Below, piece by piece: positions 6,922 to 14,240 of a stretch of 35,205 nucleotides of DNA. Below the pieces are notes generated by a model. The model saw nothing but the letters and a program-made list of their open reading frames with translations. It was not told the origin of the DNA and made no database searches. The position numbers and the translations under genes are program-made. Each line of letters starts with the position of its first letter. Position 1 is the stretch's first letter. Source of the DNA: a virus; IMG/VR virus record IMGVR_UViG_3300043548_000536, positions 1-35,205 of that record, one strand, 5' to 3'.

Positions 6922-7375
6922 ATACTCTGCCTACAAACCAAAAGCTTAGGATCATAACAAACAATGTCATATCTTCTTGACCCCACAGTTGTGTGGCAGC
7001 TAAATTCCACTCAGCACCTTGACTAACGCTCATGGTATAAATGGCTAGTTTTACTAAGCCGTAAAAAGCAGCAAAGTAGTAAGTAATCATAGGTCTTACT
7101 AGTGCACTAAGTGCCGCTACTAGTTTGCCTGCTGCTTTAGCTGTTTCGGCTTGCTCTGCAAAAGCCGAACTCATAGCACTTAGTTCAGCAACCGATAATT
7201 GATTATTGCTTTCGTGCATTTGAACATCTGCTTTTAGTTTAGCAAAATCCATTTCTTGTTGCATGCGCTTTAGTTCATGCTCACGTTCGCCTCGACGGTC
7301 AAGCCAACGTAAAACTTCTGGTGCTAATCGCAGTAAGCCACCAGCTAATCCACTAAGTACAGTTTCTAGTATCAT
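6902..7375 (-). CDS. Holin, probably of the three-helix GTA-holin type
   Basis: This 157-residue protein starts with an amphipathic hydrophobic helix (about 1-20, GLAGGLLRLAPEVLRWLD). A charged helical region with heptad character (28-80) follows, then a hydrophobic segment (about 86-116, containing RPMITYYFAAFYGLVKLAIY) and a last one (about 136-150). This order, together with the R-P-x-I-x-Y-x-F-A motif, resembles the 3TM holin family first noted in gene transfer agents. Holins assemble pores in the inner membrane and time lysis. The gene overlaps the lysozyme start by 20 bases, forming a holin-lysozyme pair. The membrane topology is inferred from hydrophobicity read by eye. An alternative is a structural membrane protein, but the neighbour makes holin the best call. 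Confidence 0.78.
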   Translation of the reverse strand: MILETVLSGLAGGLLRLAPEVLRWLDRRGEREHELKRMQQEMDFAKLKADVQMHESNNQLSVAELSAMSSAFAEQAETAKAAGKLVAALSALVRPMITYYFAAFYGLVKLAIYTMSVSQGAEWNLAATQLWGQEDMTLFVMILSFWFVGRVYERHNR

Positions 7376-7378
7376 GTT

Positions 7379-9010
7379 TTAGTTAAAGAAAAATAAGAAT
7401 CGGTTGCGTGGTACAATAACACCACTGGGTAGTACAGTATAAAAGTTATGTTGTTCAGGTTGAAACAATTGCCATGGGTTAGTAGTCCAAGAACGAATAT
7501 CCGATAGTGTCCACTCACGATCACTAACAAAACTTGTTAATATATCAACACCACTTGGGCCAAAAACTATATAGCCTAATCCAGCAGTATAAAAATCACC
7601 CGTAAGCTTTTGTGTTTGTTCTTGACCATTTACATATAATCTGGTATCTCCCTGTTTATGAACTAGTACTGCATAAATCCATTCATTTAGTGCGTAACTT
7701 TGATCTGATGAAATTTGAGGATTATTTACGCCAGGAACTTTTGCGGTTACAAATCCATTTACATCTATGCCAATTTTATGATTCCAAGCACCCTCATTAG
7801 TTACCATATACATATCGGTATTGGCAAAAGCTGCATTTCTACGAAATACAACACCTTGTGTCCAAACATTACCTTTTCGTAAATTGCCACTTGTTTGAGT
7901 ATACTGAGTTTGTTCTCTAAACTCCCACTCAATAGCACCTGTTGTAGTGGCGTATAATGCTCTGCCAAGATTAGTGCTTTTTGTAGTAACCACCTGTGGA
8001 TTAACACTTCCACCATTTGTTAATGTTTGAGCGTAATCATAGCCGCGATTACTAGCAGTCCATAAAAAAGTGGTTTTTCTAGCAACAGGATTTGAACCGC
8101 TAAATTTTCCAGCTGCTTGTGGCTGAGTTGTTCTGGTTTTTAAGTATCGGCCACCAATTAATGGTTGAGGCGTTGGAGTTTCTGTAGTTAAGTACTGTAT
8201 GCGTTTTTGTGGGCGTAACAGTTGCAGTGGATTGTTACTGATTTCTCTTACTTCAATTTCACGTAGTGGTCTGCCCCAAACTGCTGCAAAGTAATTAGTT
8301 GCTGCAGGGCCATCGGTAGTACCAAATCTAGCTTTTACGTATTTTCCTACTAAATTAGTATTAATAAAATATTGCGCATAATTTCCTACGTTAGCAGTTT
8401 GTTCAGCTACTAATACGCCATTAACATACAATTTTTCACCAACACCTACTTCTACAGTCATTGTAATAACTAATGTTGTATCAGTTGGTACTGTTACCCA
8501 TGGCGAATAAACTGTACCACCAATTTCTTTAACTGCTCGAGTTCTTAGTTGTTGTTCAGTACCAGTGCTTTGGTGCTCAATAGCAATACCAGCATTAAAA
8601 TTATCACCGGTTCTAAAAATAGGGTCAGCAGCTAAAACTGTGGTTGTTGGTTTATACTTTTCAACAGTTAAAAGTGTGGCTCCTTTTGCATTTGAAAATG
8701 TTTTAAATGTATTAATATTATTAATTGCACCAAAACTACTTATTGACGCAGTAATAACAGCACCATACTTAGAATCAAAAGTTTTTCTAACATTAGGCCA
8801 ACTACCTGCATTATCTACATTATGATCAGTAATTTGAGAGTTGTCATTACTAATACTGGTAGCAATATAAGTGTTACGACGACTAAACACTATTATATTA
8901 TACAAATCTCTGGCTATTGGATGAGTACTATTAACTTGCGGAAAATCAGTCAAGTTAGTAGTATTTGGTGTAATACGAATAAGTGGGGCTCGTTGTATAG
9001 TTTCTGGCAT
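7379..9010 (-). CDS. Tail fibre or adhesin with two LamG-like (concanavalin-fold) domains
   Basis: This 543-residue virion protein contains two domains that look like laminin-G/pentraxin beta sandwiches. The first includes KLYVNGVLVAEQ and ends with EISNNPLQLLRPQKR (near 280). The second includes TRLYVNGQEQTQ and ends with WTTNPWQLFQPEQH (near 525). The N-P-x-Q-L-x-x-P ending after a W-x-x-x-L-S-D-x-x-I helix is typical of LamG-like modules in phage tail and capsid-decorating proteins. The N-terminal 60 residues probably attach it to the virion or a fibre. The fold binds carbohydrates, so surface recognition or a trimer cap is plausible. It is the last structural gene before the lysis pair. 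No strong Shine-Dalgarno site precedes its ATG. Confidence 0.72.
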   Translation of the reverse strand: MPETIQRAPLIRITPNTTNLTDFPQVNSTHPIARDLYNIIVFSRRNTYIATSISNDNSQITDHNVDNAGSWPNVRKTFDSKYGAVITASISSFGAINNINTFKTFSNAKGATLLTVEKYKPTTTVLAADPIFRTGDNFNAGIAIEHQSTGTEQQLRTRAVKEIGGTVYSPWVTVPTDTTLVITMTVEVGVGEKLYVNGVLVAEQTANVGNYAQYFINTNLVGKYVKARFGTTDGPAATNYFAAVWGRPLREIEVREISNNPLQLLRPQKRIQYLTTETPTPQPLIGGRYLKTRTTQPQAAGKFSGSNPVARKTTFLWTASNRGYDYAQTLTNGGSVNPQVVTTKSTNLGRALYATTTGAIEWEFREQTQYTQTSGNLRKGNVWTQGVVFRRNAAFANTDMYMVTNEGAWNHKIGIDVNGFVTAKVPGVNNPQISSDQSYALNEWIYAVLVHKQGDTRLYVNGQEQTQKLTGDFYTAGLGYIVFGPSGVDILTSFVSDREWTLSDIRSWTTNPWQLFQPEQHNFYTVLPSGVIVPRNRFLFFFN

Positions 9011-9023
9011 AATTGTTCACAAT

Positions 9024-9476
9024 TTATACAGCAGTGCCCCAAACCTCACTTGTTTGTACACTGGCGCTGGTTAATGCTACACCTAAATCATTTTTAAATA
9101 CTAGTTTTGTGGAGGCTGGTAATACTCCACCATATGCAGCTGCTAAACTAAACACTTTGCGATGTGTGGTAGTTGCGGTATTCATGGGTAAACTGCCCAC
9201 ATAGTGCAAGTCTGGTTCGTCTGTTGTGGTTGTGCCACTTTCAGGACCGCTGCCAAAGTTAGAGCCGTCTAAACTAGCTTTAGCAAAAATTACCACTTGT
9301 TTATTACCAGCAGGTGTATTAGTAGTTGCAATTGCTACATCAATTAGTACGTCAAGTGGATCATTAATTGAGTGGGATAATGTATTTGAAGCCACATAAG
9401 TTGCTGATGCAAGAGTACTTAATCCGGTCACTGTTAAACTAACTGGCGATTGTACATCACTTTTAATAGTTGCCAT
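9024..9476 (-). CDS. Conserved phage virion-associated protein
   Basis: This 150-residue, beta-rich, Ser/Thr-rich protein starts MATIKSDVQSPVSLTVTGL and contains VVIFAKASLDGSNFGSG and LVFKNDLGVAL. Short proteins of this design (a predicted beta sandwich with a K-N-D-x-G strand near the end) are common among the tail-fibre genes of tailed phages, but I know no assigned function. AGGA lies at good spacing before ATG. The gap to the preceding gene is one base, and TAATATG-like packing suggests coupling. It probably decorates or joins the tail-fibre network; this is inference from neighbours. Confidence 0.65.
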   Translation of the reverse strand: MATIKSDVQSPVSLTVTGLSTLASATYVASNTLSHSINDPLDVLIDVAIATTNTPAGNKQVVIFAKASLDGSNFGSGPESGTTTTDEPDLHYVGSLPMNTATTTHRKVFSLAAAYGGVLPASTKLVFKNDLGVALTSASVQTSEVWGTAV

Positions 9477-9477
9477 A

Positions 9478-9906
9478 TTATAATCCTAATGCATTACGAA
9501 CTTGTTCTTCTGTGACAGATGCAAAACCCAATACTTCTGCACGACTAGCAGGTTGCAGTGCTAAGTTTTTTAAACTGTCCGACTCGGCTTGAGTTAGCAC
9601 ACTGCCAACCAAACTGTCTAATAACTGTTGTGTAACTGGATAACCAATGTCAATGCCGTCACTAGTAATAAATCGCATGGCCCACTTGACAGCACTATTA
9701 GTTTGTGCAGCAGTTTCTAGTTTGTCTAAGACTTCGGCACCATTAGCAACTTCTGCCAGTACAGTACGTGCTGTAACAAAACGTGTTTTGTGTTTTGTGT
9801 AAACTGGCGCATTTAGCATTTCTACTAAAATTCCTGGAGCTTGTGGCACAAATTGTGCATATCCACGAGCAAGAGGGTCTGTTTGCAATTCTTGTTGTAA
9901 ACTCAT
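9478..9906 (-). CDS. Conserved phage protein, all-alpha, in fibre cluster
   Basis: This 142-residue mostly helical protein starts MSLQQELQTDPLARGYAQF. The D-P-L-x-R-G-Y opening and the helix pair around LLDSLVGSVLTQAE and ending TEEQVRNALGL recur in a family of phage proteins found near tail genes. Its biochemical role is unknown to me. Unlike its beta-rich neighbours it has few Ser/Thr repeats, so it may be an assembly factor or an adaptor rather than a fibre. GAGG precedes the ATG by five bases. It sits 7 bases after the 115-residue gene. Confidence 0.65.
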   Translation of the reverse strand: MSLQQELQTDPLARGYAQFVPQAPGILVEMLNAPVYTKHKTRFVTARTVLAEVANGAEVLDKLETAAQTNSAVKWAMRFITSDGIDIGYPVTQQLLDSLVGSVLTQAESDSLKNLALQPASRAEVLGFASVTEEQVRNALGL

Positions 9907-9913
9907 ACGTGCC

Positions 9914-10261
9914 TCAAGTTTGTCCTACAGCCAGTACATCCCATTTACTGTCTGTGGTGTTATAAATACAACCAACATAAAGCGTTTTATTGATTGTTGT
10001 TGTTGTGGGAAGTGTAACTTCAACTACACGATATACTGCATCCCAAGTCAGTGCTCTAGCAGTGCCATTGTCTCTAATTTTTAACAATAACCGTTGATTA
10101 TTATCGGGCGCGCCACTAGGTGCTGCAATACTAGTAGCAGTATCTAGTGCTGTAACTTCGTACACATCAGCAGTGGCGCTTGTAGGAGTAATAGTGGCAC
10201 CAGTACTAACCGTTACAGTTCTAGTTTGTATTAAATTTGTAGGAACTTTAGTAAGTGCCAT
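9914..10261 (-). CDS. Small beta-rich virion protein
   Basis: The core of this 115-residue protein, SIAAPSGAPDNNQRLLLKIRDNG followed by TARALTWDAVYRVV and ending LYVGCIYNTTDSKWDVLAVGQT, is a module common in phage tails, both free and as the C-terminal domain of larger fibres. It is predicted to be an all-beta domain. The role is probably structural, as a fibre or tail-tip decoration; an interaction partner cannot be named. ATG is preceded by AGGA at a rather long spacing of about 9 bases. Confidence 0.68.
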   Translation of the reverse strand: MALTKVPTNLIQTRTVTVSTGATITPTSATADVYEVTALDTATSIAAPSGAPDNNQRLLLKIRDNGTARALTWDAVYRVVEVTLPTTTTINKTLYVGCIYNTTDSKWDVLAVGQT

Positions 10262-10270
10262 TTAAGTGTC

Positions 10271-10480
10271 CTATGTAGGTGTTGTAATTTGCCACACAGT
10301 GCCAGTCCAGGTTTTTACGGGCTTTAGTACCCACTGAGATCCTGACCAATATTTAACTGGTTTAATAGACCACTGTGAGCCTGTCCAGTACTTAACATAA
10401 CCTTCGTTAGTTGGAGGTTGAACTCCACCACTTTGTATTTGTGCACCGCCAGGTAGTAGTGGTTGAAATGCCCACGTCAT
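10271..10480 (-). CDS. Small Trp-rich repeat protein of the tail cluster
   Basis: This 69-residue protein contains three tandem copies of a 13-residue repeat: VKYWTGSQWSIKP, VKYWSGSQWVLKP and VKTWTGTVWQITT. The regular W-x-G-x-x-W spacing suggests a tiny beta-hairpin or beta-solenoid. Similar W-x-G-x-x-W repeats are common in small phage tail-fibre-associated proteins, but no function is known to me. An AGGT-type ribosome site precedes the ATG. Confidence 0.68.
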   Translation of the reverse strand: MTWAFQPLLPGGAQIQSGGVQPPTNEGYVKYWTGSQWSIKPVKYWSGSQWVLKPVKTWTGTVWQITTPT

Positions 10481-10481
10481 G

Positions 10482-10826
10482 TTATGCTACCTGACGAATT
10501 GACCACGTAATTACGCGATCTGTGCCTGAGATCTTGGTAACTGTAACATCCCAGCCATGTAAAAAGATTAGTGTGGGTGTTACAAACGGCGAGCCTTGAC
10601 GACCTTCTAGATAACTAGTAAATATTGATCTTTGTGTACCTGCACTGGTTACTTTTTCTTTAATATCAATTTCATATTCGTCACCAGCCAGCATGTTGGA
10701 AAAGTCAACCCAAATTTGATAAATGCCGTCTGTTGTGTTATTTTGTAGTGTAGTAGTGCCGCTTACTAAGGATGTCTCCGTTACACCAATAGTAGCCGAA
10801 CCACTAAATGCTTCTTGAATAGCCAT
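10482..10826 (-). CDS. Small beta-rich virion protein
   Basis: This is a 114-residue protein with alternating hydrophobic strands (IYQIWVDFSNMLAGDEYEID, WDVTVTKISGTDRVITWSI). The fold is likely a jelly-roll or beta sandwich of the kind used for tail or capsid decoration. A perfect AGGAGG ribosome site precedes the ATG by four bases and is made by the last codons of the upstream 283-residue gene. This is one of the strongest initiation sites in the window and suggests a high-copy protein. No function can be assigned from sequence. Confidence 0.66.
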   Translation of the reverse strand: MAIQEAFSGSATIGVTETSLVSGTTTLQNNTTDGIYQIWVDFSNMLAGDEYEIDIKEKVTSAGTQRSIFTSYLEGRQGSPFVTPTLIFLHGWDVTVTKISGTDRVITWSIRQVA

Positions 10827-11678
10827 TTATCCTCCTAATCCATAAGCGGCTACACTGGTACTAGTTTCTGCATTACCACTACCTTGGCCACGAATATAAA
10901 CATTTTCGCCAACAGCTACATTGTTATAAAAATTACCAAAAGGTGGCTGATTATTTATACGTTCGGTAGCATCTTGAAAGTACAAGACGTTTTGCATTAA
11001 CTGTTTATTAGCTGTGGTTGAACTGCCTGCCGCCATGTCAAAAGCTACGCTTCCAGCAGTTACACCAGTATCAATAAAAGTATAGCCCATTTGCCACCAC
11101 CAATGTGGTCTAGTTGTTGTAGCACCTACTTGAGTATAGGTACCACGAGCAGTTGTACCAAGTGTAATAGCAGTGCCAGTTGCGGTTGCAGCTGTTACAC
11201 CAAAACTGGTTACATAGCTGCCTACACGAATAGCATCTGGTCTACGAGGTTGTCCATATATTTTAATAGCGGTATTAAAAGTAAAACCAGTATTACCACT
11301 AGCTTGAATACCAATACTTGAACCTGAAGGTATATATAGCGGAAATACATAACTAATTCCACCACCAACAATCATACTACCAGCGTGACCTGCAATTAAG
11401 TTAGGAATTTTTGTTACAAAGTTTGTACCACCTGCATTATCAATTCCAATATTAACTAGTAAGTTACGAGTAGTTGCTGCTAAAAAAGCATTGCTAAAAA
11501 TTAACTCAACTAAATAAACATCACTGAGTACGTTTGCGGCTGTAACTAAAGTACTATAAGTACTAAAAGCTGGTGCTACACCGGCTGTATGCGAAGTACC
11601 CCACCCAGCAACTAATCTAGTTGTTGCTACATTACTAAACTGCCATTGAAAATCAGGACCAAAAGGACTGTAAATCAT
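10827..11678 (-). CDS. Virion structural protein, beta-rich
   Basis: This 283-residue protein begins MIYSPFGPDFQWQF and has many short beta strands, Gly/Ser/Thr-rich loops and a Trp cluster (HWWWQMGY, around residue 193). IPSGSSIGIQASGNTG resembles strand-turn-strand pieces of viral jelly rolls. I do not recognise a named family beyond phage structural proteins from aquatic phages. It overlaps the 62-residue gene upstream by four bases (ATGA) and has GAGGA about 7 bases before its start. It probably belongs to the same fibre or decoration assembly as its neighbours. Confidence 0.62.
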   Translation of the reverse strand: MIYSPFGPDFQWQFSNVATTRLVAGWGTSHTAGVAPAFSTYSTLVTAANVLSDVYLVELIFSNAFLAATTRNLLVNIGIDNAGGTNFVTKIPNLIAGHAGSMIVGGGISYVFPLYIPSGSSIGIQASGNTGFTFNTAIKIYGQPRRPDAIRVGSYVTSFGVTAATATGTAITLGTTARGTYTQVGATTTRPHWWWQMGYTFIDTGVTAGSVAFDMAAGSSTTANKQLMQNVLYFQDATERINNQPPFGNFYNNVAVGENVYIRGQGSGNAETSTSVAAYGLGG

Positions 11679-11863
11679 ACTGTTTCCTCTAATTGGTACT
11701 CTTGATTAAGATGCTCGTATTCACCAGGCGGCAGTTCTGCGGCTTCTAACTGCATAACGTAATTGCCATTATTTGGCTGCATTGATAATACTTTTATACC
11801 ATAACTAGCAACATGTTGTATAACCGGCGAAAGGTATTCTTGTGGAAATTGGTATGTTTTCAT
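11675..11863 (-). CDS. Small hypothetical protein
   Basis: This 62-residue acidic protein starts MKTYQFPQEYLSPVIQHV and contains GIKVLSMQPNNGNYVMQLEA. It is predicted as helix-strand-strand. It sits between a long fibre and a structural protein, starts one base after the fibre stop and overlaps the next gene by four. No clear Shine-Dalgarno site is seen, so it may depend on translation of the fibre gene. A fibre chaperone would fit the position, but nothing in the sequence proves it. Confidence 0.55.
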   Translation of the reverse strand: MKTYQFPQEYLSPVIQHVASYGIKVLSMQPNNGNYVMQLEAAELPPGEYEHLNQEYQLEETV

Positions 11864-11864
11864 A

Positions 11865-14216
11865 TTAGTTTGTATCTACCCATAAATCACCAACTGCAGG
11901 TGATACGGGTGCTGTAGTTCCTACTGTTATTGCTGGCCCAGTATATGCAGGAATTGCAATATTGCCACTACCCAATAAACTTGTACTGTTTATGGTTTTA
12001 ATATTTGTACCGCTTACTAGTGTGGACTGTACTGCAACATCACCACTACCCAATAAACTTGTACTGTTAACAGTTTTAATTGACGTACCGCTTACTAGTG
12101 TTGGTTGTACTGCAACGTCACCACTACCCAATAAACTTGTACTGTTAACAGTTTTAATATTTGTACCGCTTACTAGTGTTGGTTGTACTGCAACGTCACC
12201 ACTACCCAATAAGCTTGTACTATTAACGGTTTTAATATTTGTATTACTTACTAGTGTGTCTTGTTTGGCGTCCAAAGAAGTTTGTAAGTTTGTTATGGCA
12301 CTAATAGGGTGTGCATCTTGTTCGCTGCGACCTGTTAGTGCATTGTGTGAAGCAGCAGGTGCAGCTGCCACACTGGTTGTTGCTAGTTTGGCCAATATTT
12401 TTCTAATGCCAGCTAAACGAATCCTGGCTGCATTATTGGTATAACTACTACTGTACTGTACCACAATTTGGTACATAAATACTTGTTCTGCAAAACTTAA
12501 ACCATACTCAGTAAAACTTTCTGCGTATGCTTCGTCAACTGTGTTGTTTAATTGTCGACCTAATACCAGTTTAATTGGCCCGCGTCCAGCACGTAAATCA
12601 TTGGTTGCCAATAGCCAGTAAGTAATATACTTGCCTTCTGTTGCTGTTGCAAGAGAGCCACTACCTGTATTAATTAAATTATACTGTGCAACATTGCCAG
12701 TATGCATCCAAGGTAGCGTATTGGTTGTGGTAGTAGTATATGCAGTACCAGTTAAATAAATTACTTCTAGTGATGCGCTGCCAGTAAGTATTTGTTGAAA
12801 ATTGCTGCTTGGTGTCGCGCTGTGGGTTATTGAATGCAGTAAATCTTCATCAGCTATATTAACTGGTGTACCAACACCTATATTTACTGCACTGTCGCTA
12901 TTTAGTGTATAACTTAAATCACCACCACTTCTCCACACTGTGCCAACATTTTGATGTTGGGCTGAGTGCCAGGTAGTATCTCGCTTTGAGCCATGTCGCT
13001 CATCACCTACAATAGCTGCGCGACCAGTTGTGCTGTTCCAGTAAACATAAGCAAGATAAACATTTGCAGCAAAATCAGGTATAGCATGCTCATTTAAATT
13101 ACCACTAGCATCAATATAAACAAACTTTGCACCGCTTGTATCTGTAAGAGTTAGGGTTTTAGTAGTACTAACGGTATTTAGTGTGCCTGTATGATAATAA
13201 GTCCAACTACCACTAACAGGTGCTACTGAAAACTCACGAGTAGTCTCATTAAAACTAATAGTGGACTGTGTGCGGTCTACAATACCATGTATATCGCCAG
13301 TGGCTGTTGCTACTGTTACCAGTGTTTCACTACTTGTTTGATACTGAGTATGTGGATCAACTGCACTTTCGTGTGTAGTTATAGCACTAGATATTTGTGT
13401 TGCAATATCTGGAGTACCACTCAGGTCACTGTAATTACCAGTAGTAGCTACTGTGGCAAGAGTAGGAGTGCCACTTAAGTCACTGTAACTACCAGTAGTA
13501 GCTACTGTGGCAAGAGTAGGAGTGCCACTTAAGTCACTGTAACTACCACTAGTAGCTACTGTGGCAAAAGTAGGTTTGCCAGTAATGCCTGTCCAAGCTA
13601 CACTGTCTGCTGTGCCTGCTGTAGCAACGTTTAAATTGGCTACACGAGTAGTACTAGTGACTACAAATGGTGCTGTACCTGTTGCAGCTGTTGAAGTAAT
13701 TTGATTACTATAACTAATACTGCTAACTGTTAATTGATTAGACCAAGCAGTATCATAATCTGTTGCGCTTTGTTTTACTAGCACACTATTAGCGGCACCA
13801 CCAACAGGTACACCCTGTGCAATAGTAGCACTAGCAATTGTTAGTACTTCGATTTCATCACCAACAGCAGGCGGATCGGTAAAGGTTAGGGTAGTTCCAC
13901 TAACTGTATAAGCACTACCACGAGTTTGTGCAACACCCCCAACAGTTACTACTGTATAAGCAATACTGCTTGGTGCTGCACTTAGTGTAAAATCAGTCTG
14001 AGTACCGTCGCCAGTAAACTGATTGGCAGTAAGTGCAAAACCGCCACCGCCACCACCACCACCACCAACAGAAAAGTTAGCAATACTATTGCTTGAAGTT
14101 TTATAAAACAACTTGCCATCAGCATAATTAAGAGCAAGCTCTCCATACTCTAAGTCTGTAACTAGTGGAGTTTTTCCTAGCACAGACGATTTTTTTAGAA
14201 TTAATTTTGATGCCAT
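11865..14216 (-). CDS. Tail fibre with tandem short repeats
   Basis: The first 55 residues of this 783-residue protein (KLILKKSSVLGKTP, DLEYGELALNYADGKLFYKT) match the N-terminal anchor domain found in many phage fibres and in the adjacent 468-residue fibre. Next comes an eight-glycine hinge and a beta domain (FALTANQFTGDGTQTDFTLS). Three 18-residue repeats (YSDLSGTPTLATVAT) follow, then a central region with a fold I do not recognise. Four 26-residue repeats (NIKTVNSTSLLGSGDVAVQP) precede a short C-terminal segment ending TAPVSPAVGDLWVDTN. The repeats are typical of elongated trimeric shafts. The C-terminal tip carries no clear receptor-binding or chaperone domain, so it may serve as a connecting fibre whose tip is supplied by one of the small beta proteins downstream. 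Confidence 0.8.
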   Translation of the reverse strand: MASKLILKKSSVLGKTPLVTDLEYGELALNYADGKLFYKTSSNSIANFSVGGGGGGGGGFALTANQFTGDGTQTDFTLSAAPSSIAYTVVTVGGVAQTRGSAYTVSGTTLTFTDPPAVGDEIEVLTIASATIAQGVPVGGAANSVLVKQSATDYDTAWSNQLTVSSISYSNQITSTAATGTAPFVVTSTTRVANLNVATAGTADSVAWTGITGKPTFATVATSGSYSDLSGTPTLATVATTGSYSDLSGTPTLATVATTGNYSDLSGTPDIATQISSAITTHESAVDPHTQYQTSSETLVTVATATGDIHGIVDRTQSTISFNETTREFSVAPVSGSWTYYHTGTLNTVSTTKTLTLTDTSGAKFVYIDASGNLNEHAIPDFAANVYLAYVYWNSTTGRAAIVGDERHGSKRDTTWHSAQHQNVGTVWRSGGDLSYTLNSDSAVNIGVGTPVNIADEDLLHSITHSATPSSNFQQILTGSASLEVIYLTGTAYTTTTTNTLPWMHTGNVAQYNLINTGSGSLATATEGKYITYWLLATNDLRAGRGPIKLVLGRQLNNTVDEAYAESFTEYGLSFAEQVFMYQIVVQYSSSYTNNAARIRLAGIRKILAKLATTSVAAAPAASHNALTGRSEQDAHPISAITNLQTSLDAKQDTLVSNTNIKTVNSTSLLGSGDVAVQPTLVSGTNIKTVNSTSLLGSGDVAVQPTLVSGTSIKTVNSTSLLGSGDVAVQSTLVSGTNIKTINSTSLLGSGNIAIPAYTGPAITVGTTAPVSPAVGDLWVDTN
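11965..12276 (-). repeat. Four 78-bp tandem repeats in fibre gene
   Basis: Copies start at 11965, 12043, 12121 and 12199 and encode 26-residue units with I-K-T-V-N-S-T-S-L-L-G-S-G-D. The inner two copies are nearly identical at DNA level. The unit length is a multiple of three, so gain or loss of a copy would keep the frame. Confidence 0.9.
13425..13586 (-). repeat. Three 54-bp tandem repeats in fibre gene
   Basis: Copies starting at 13425, 13479 and 13533 encode the 18-residue unit YSDLSGTPTLATVATTG-S/N. Copies two and three differ at only a few bases over most of their length. The repeats are in frame and probably form part of the fibre shaft. Confidence 0.88.
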
Positions 14217-14240
14217 AGTTGTTCCTAAAAAGGCCGCTAA

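Noticed and set aside
12042-12276. 78-bp repeats as a replication origin or iteron array
   Set aside because: They encode a regular peptide in frame in a fibre gene and show codon-third-position differences, so protein structure explains them.
11962-12444. 160-residue rightward frame opposite the fibre repeats
   Set aside because: It is the antisense shadow of the 78-bp repeats, is low-complexity (repeating LPNKLVLLTVLI), and has no neighbours or promoter on that strand.
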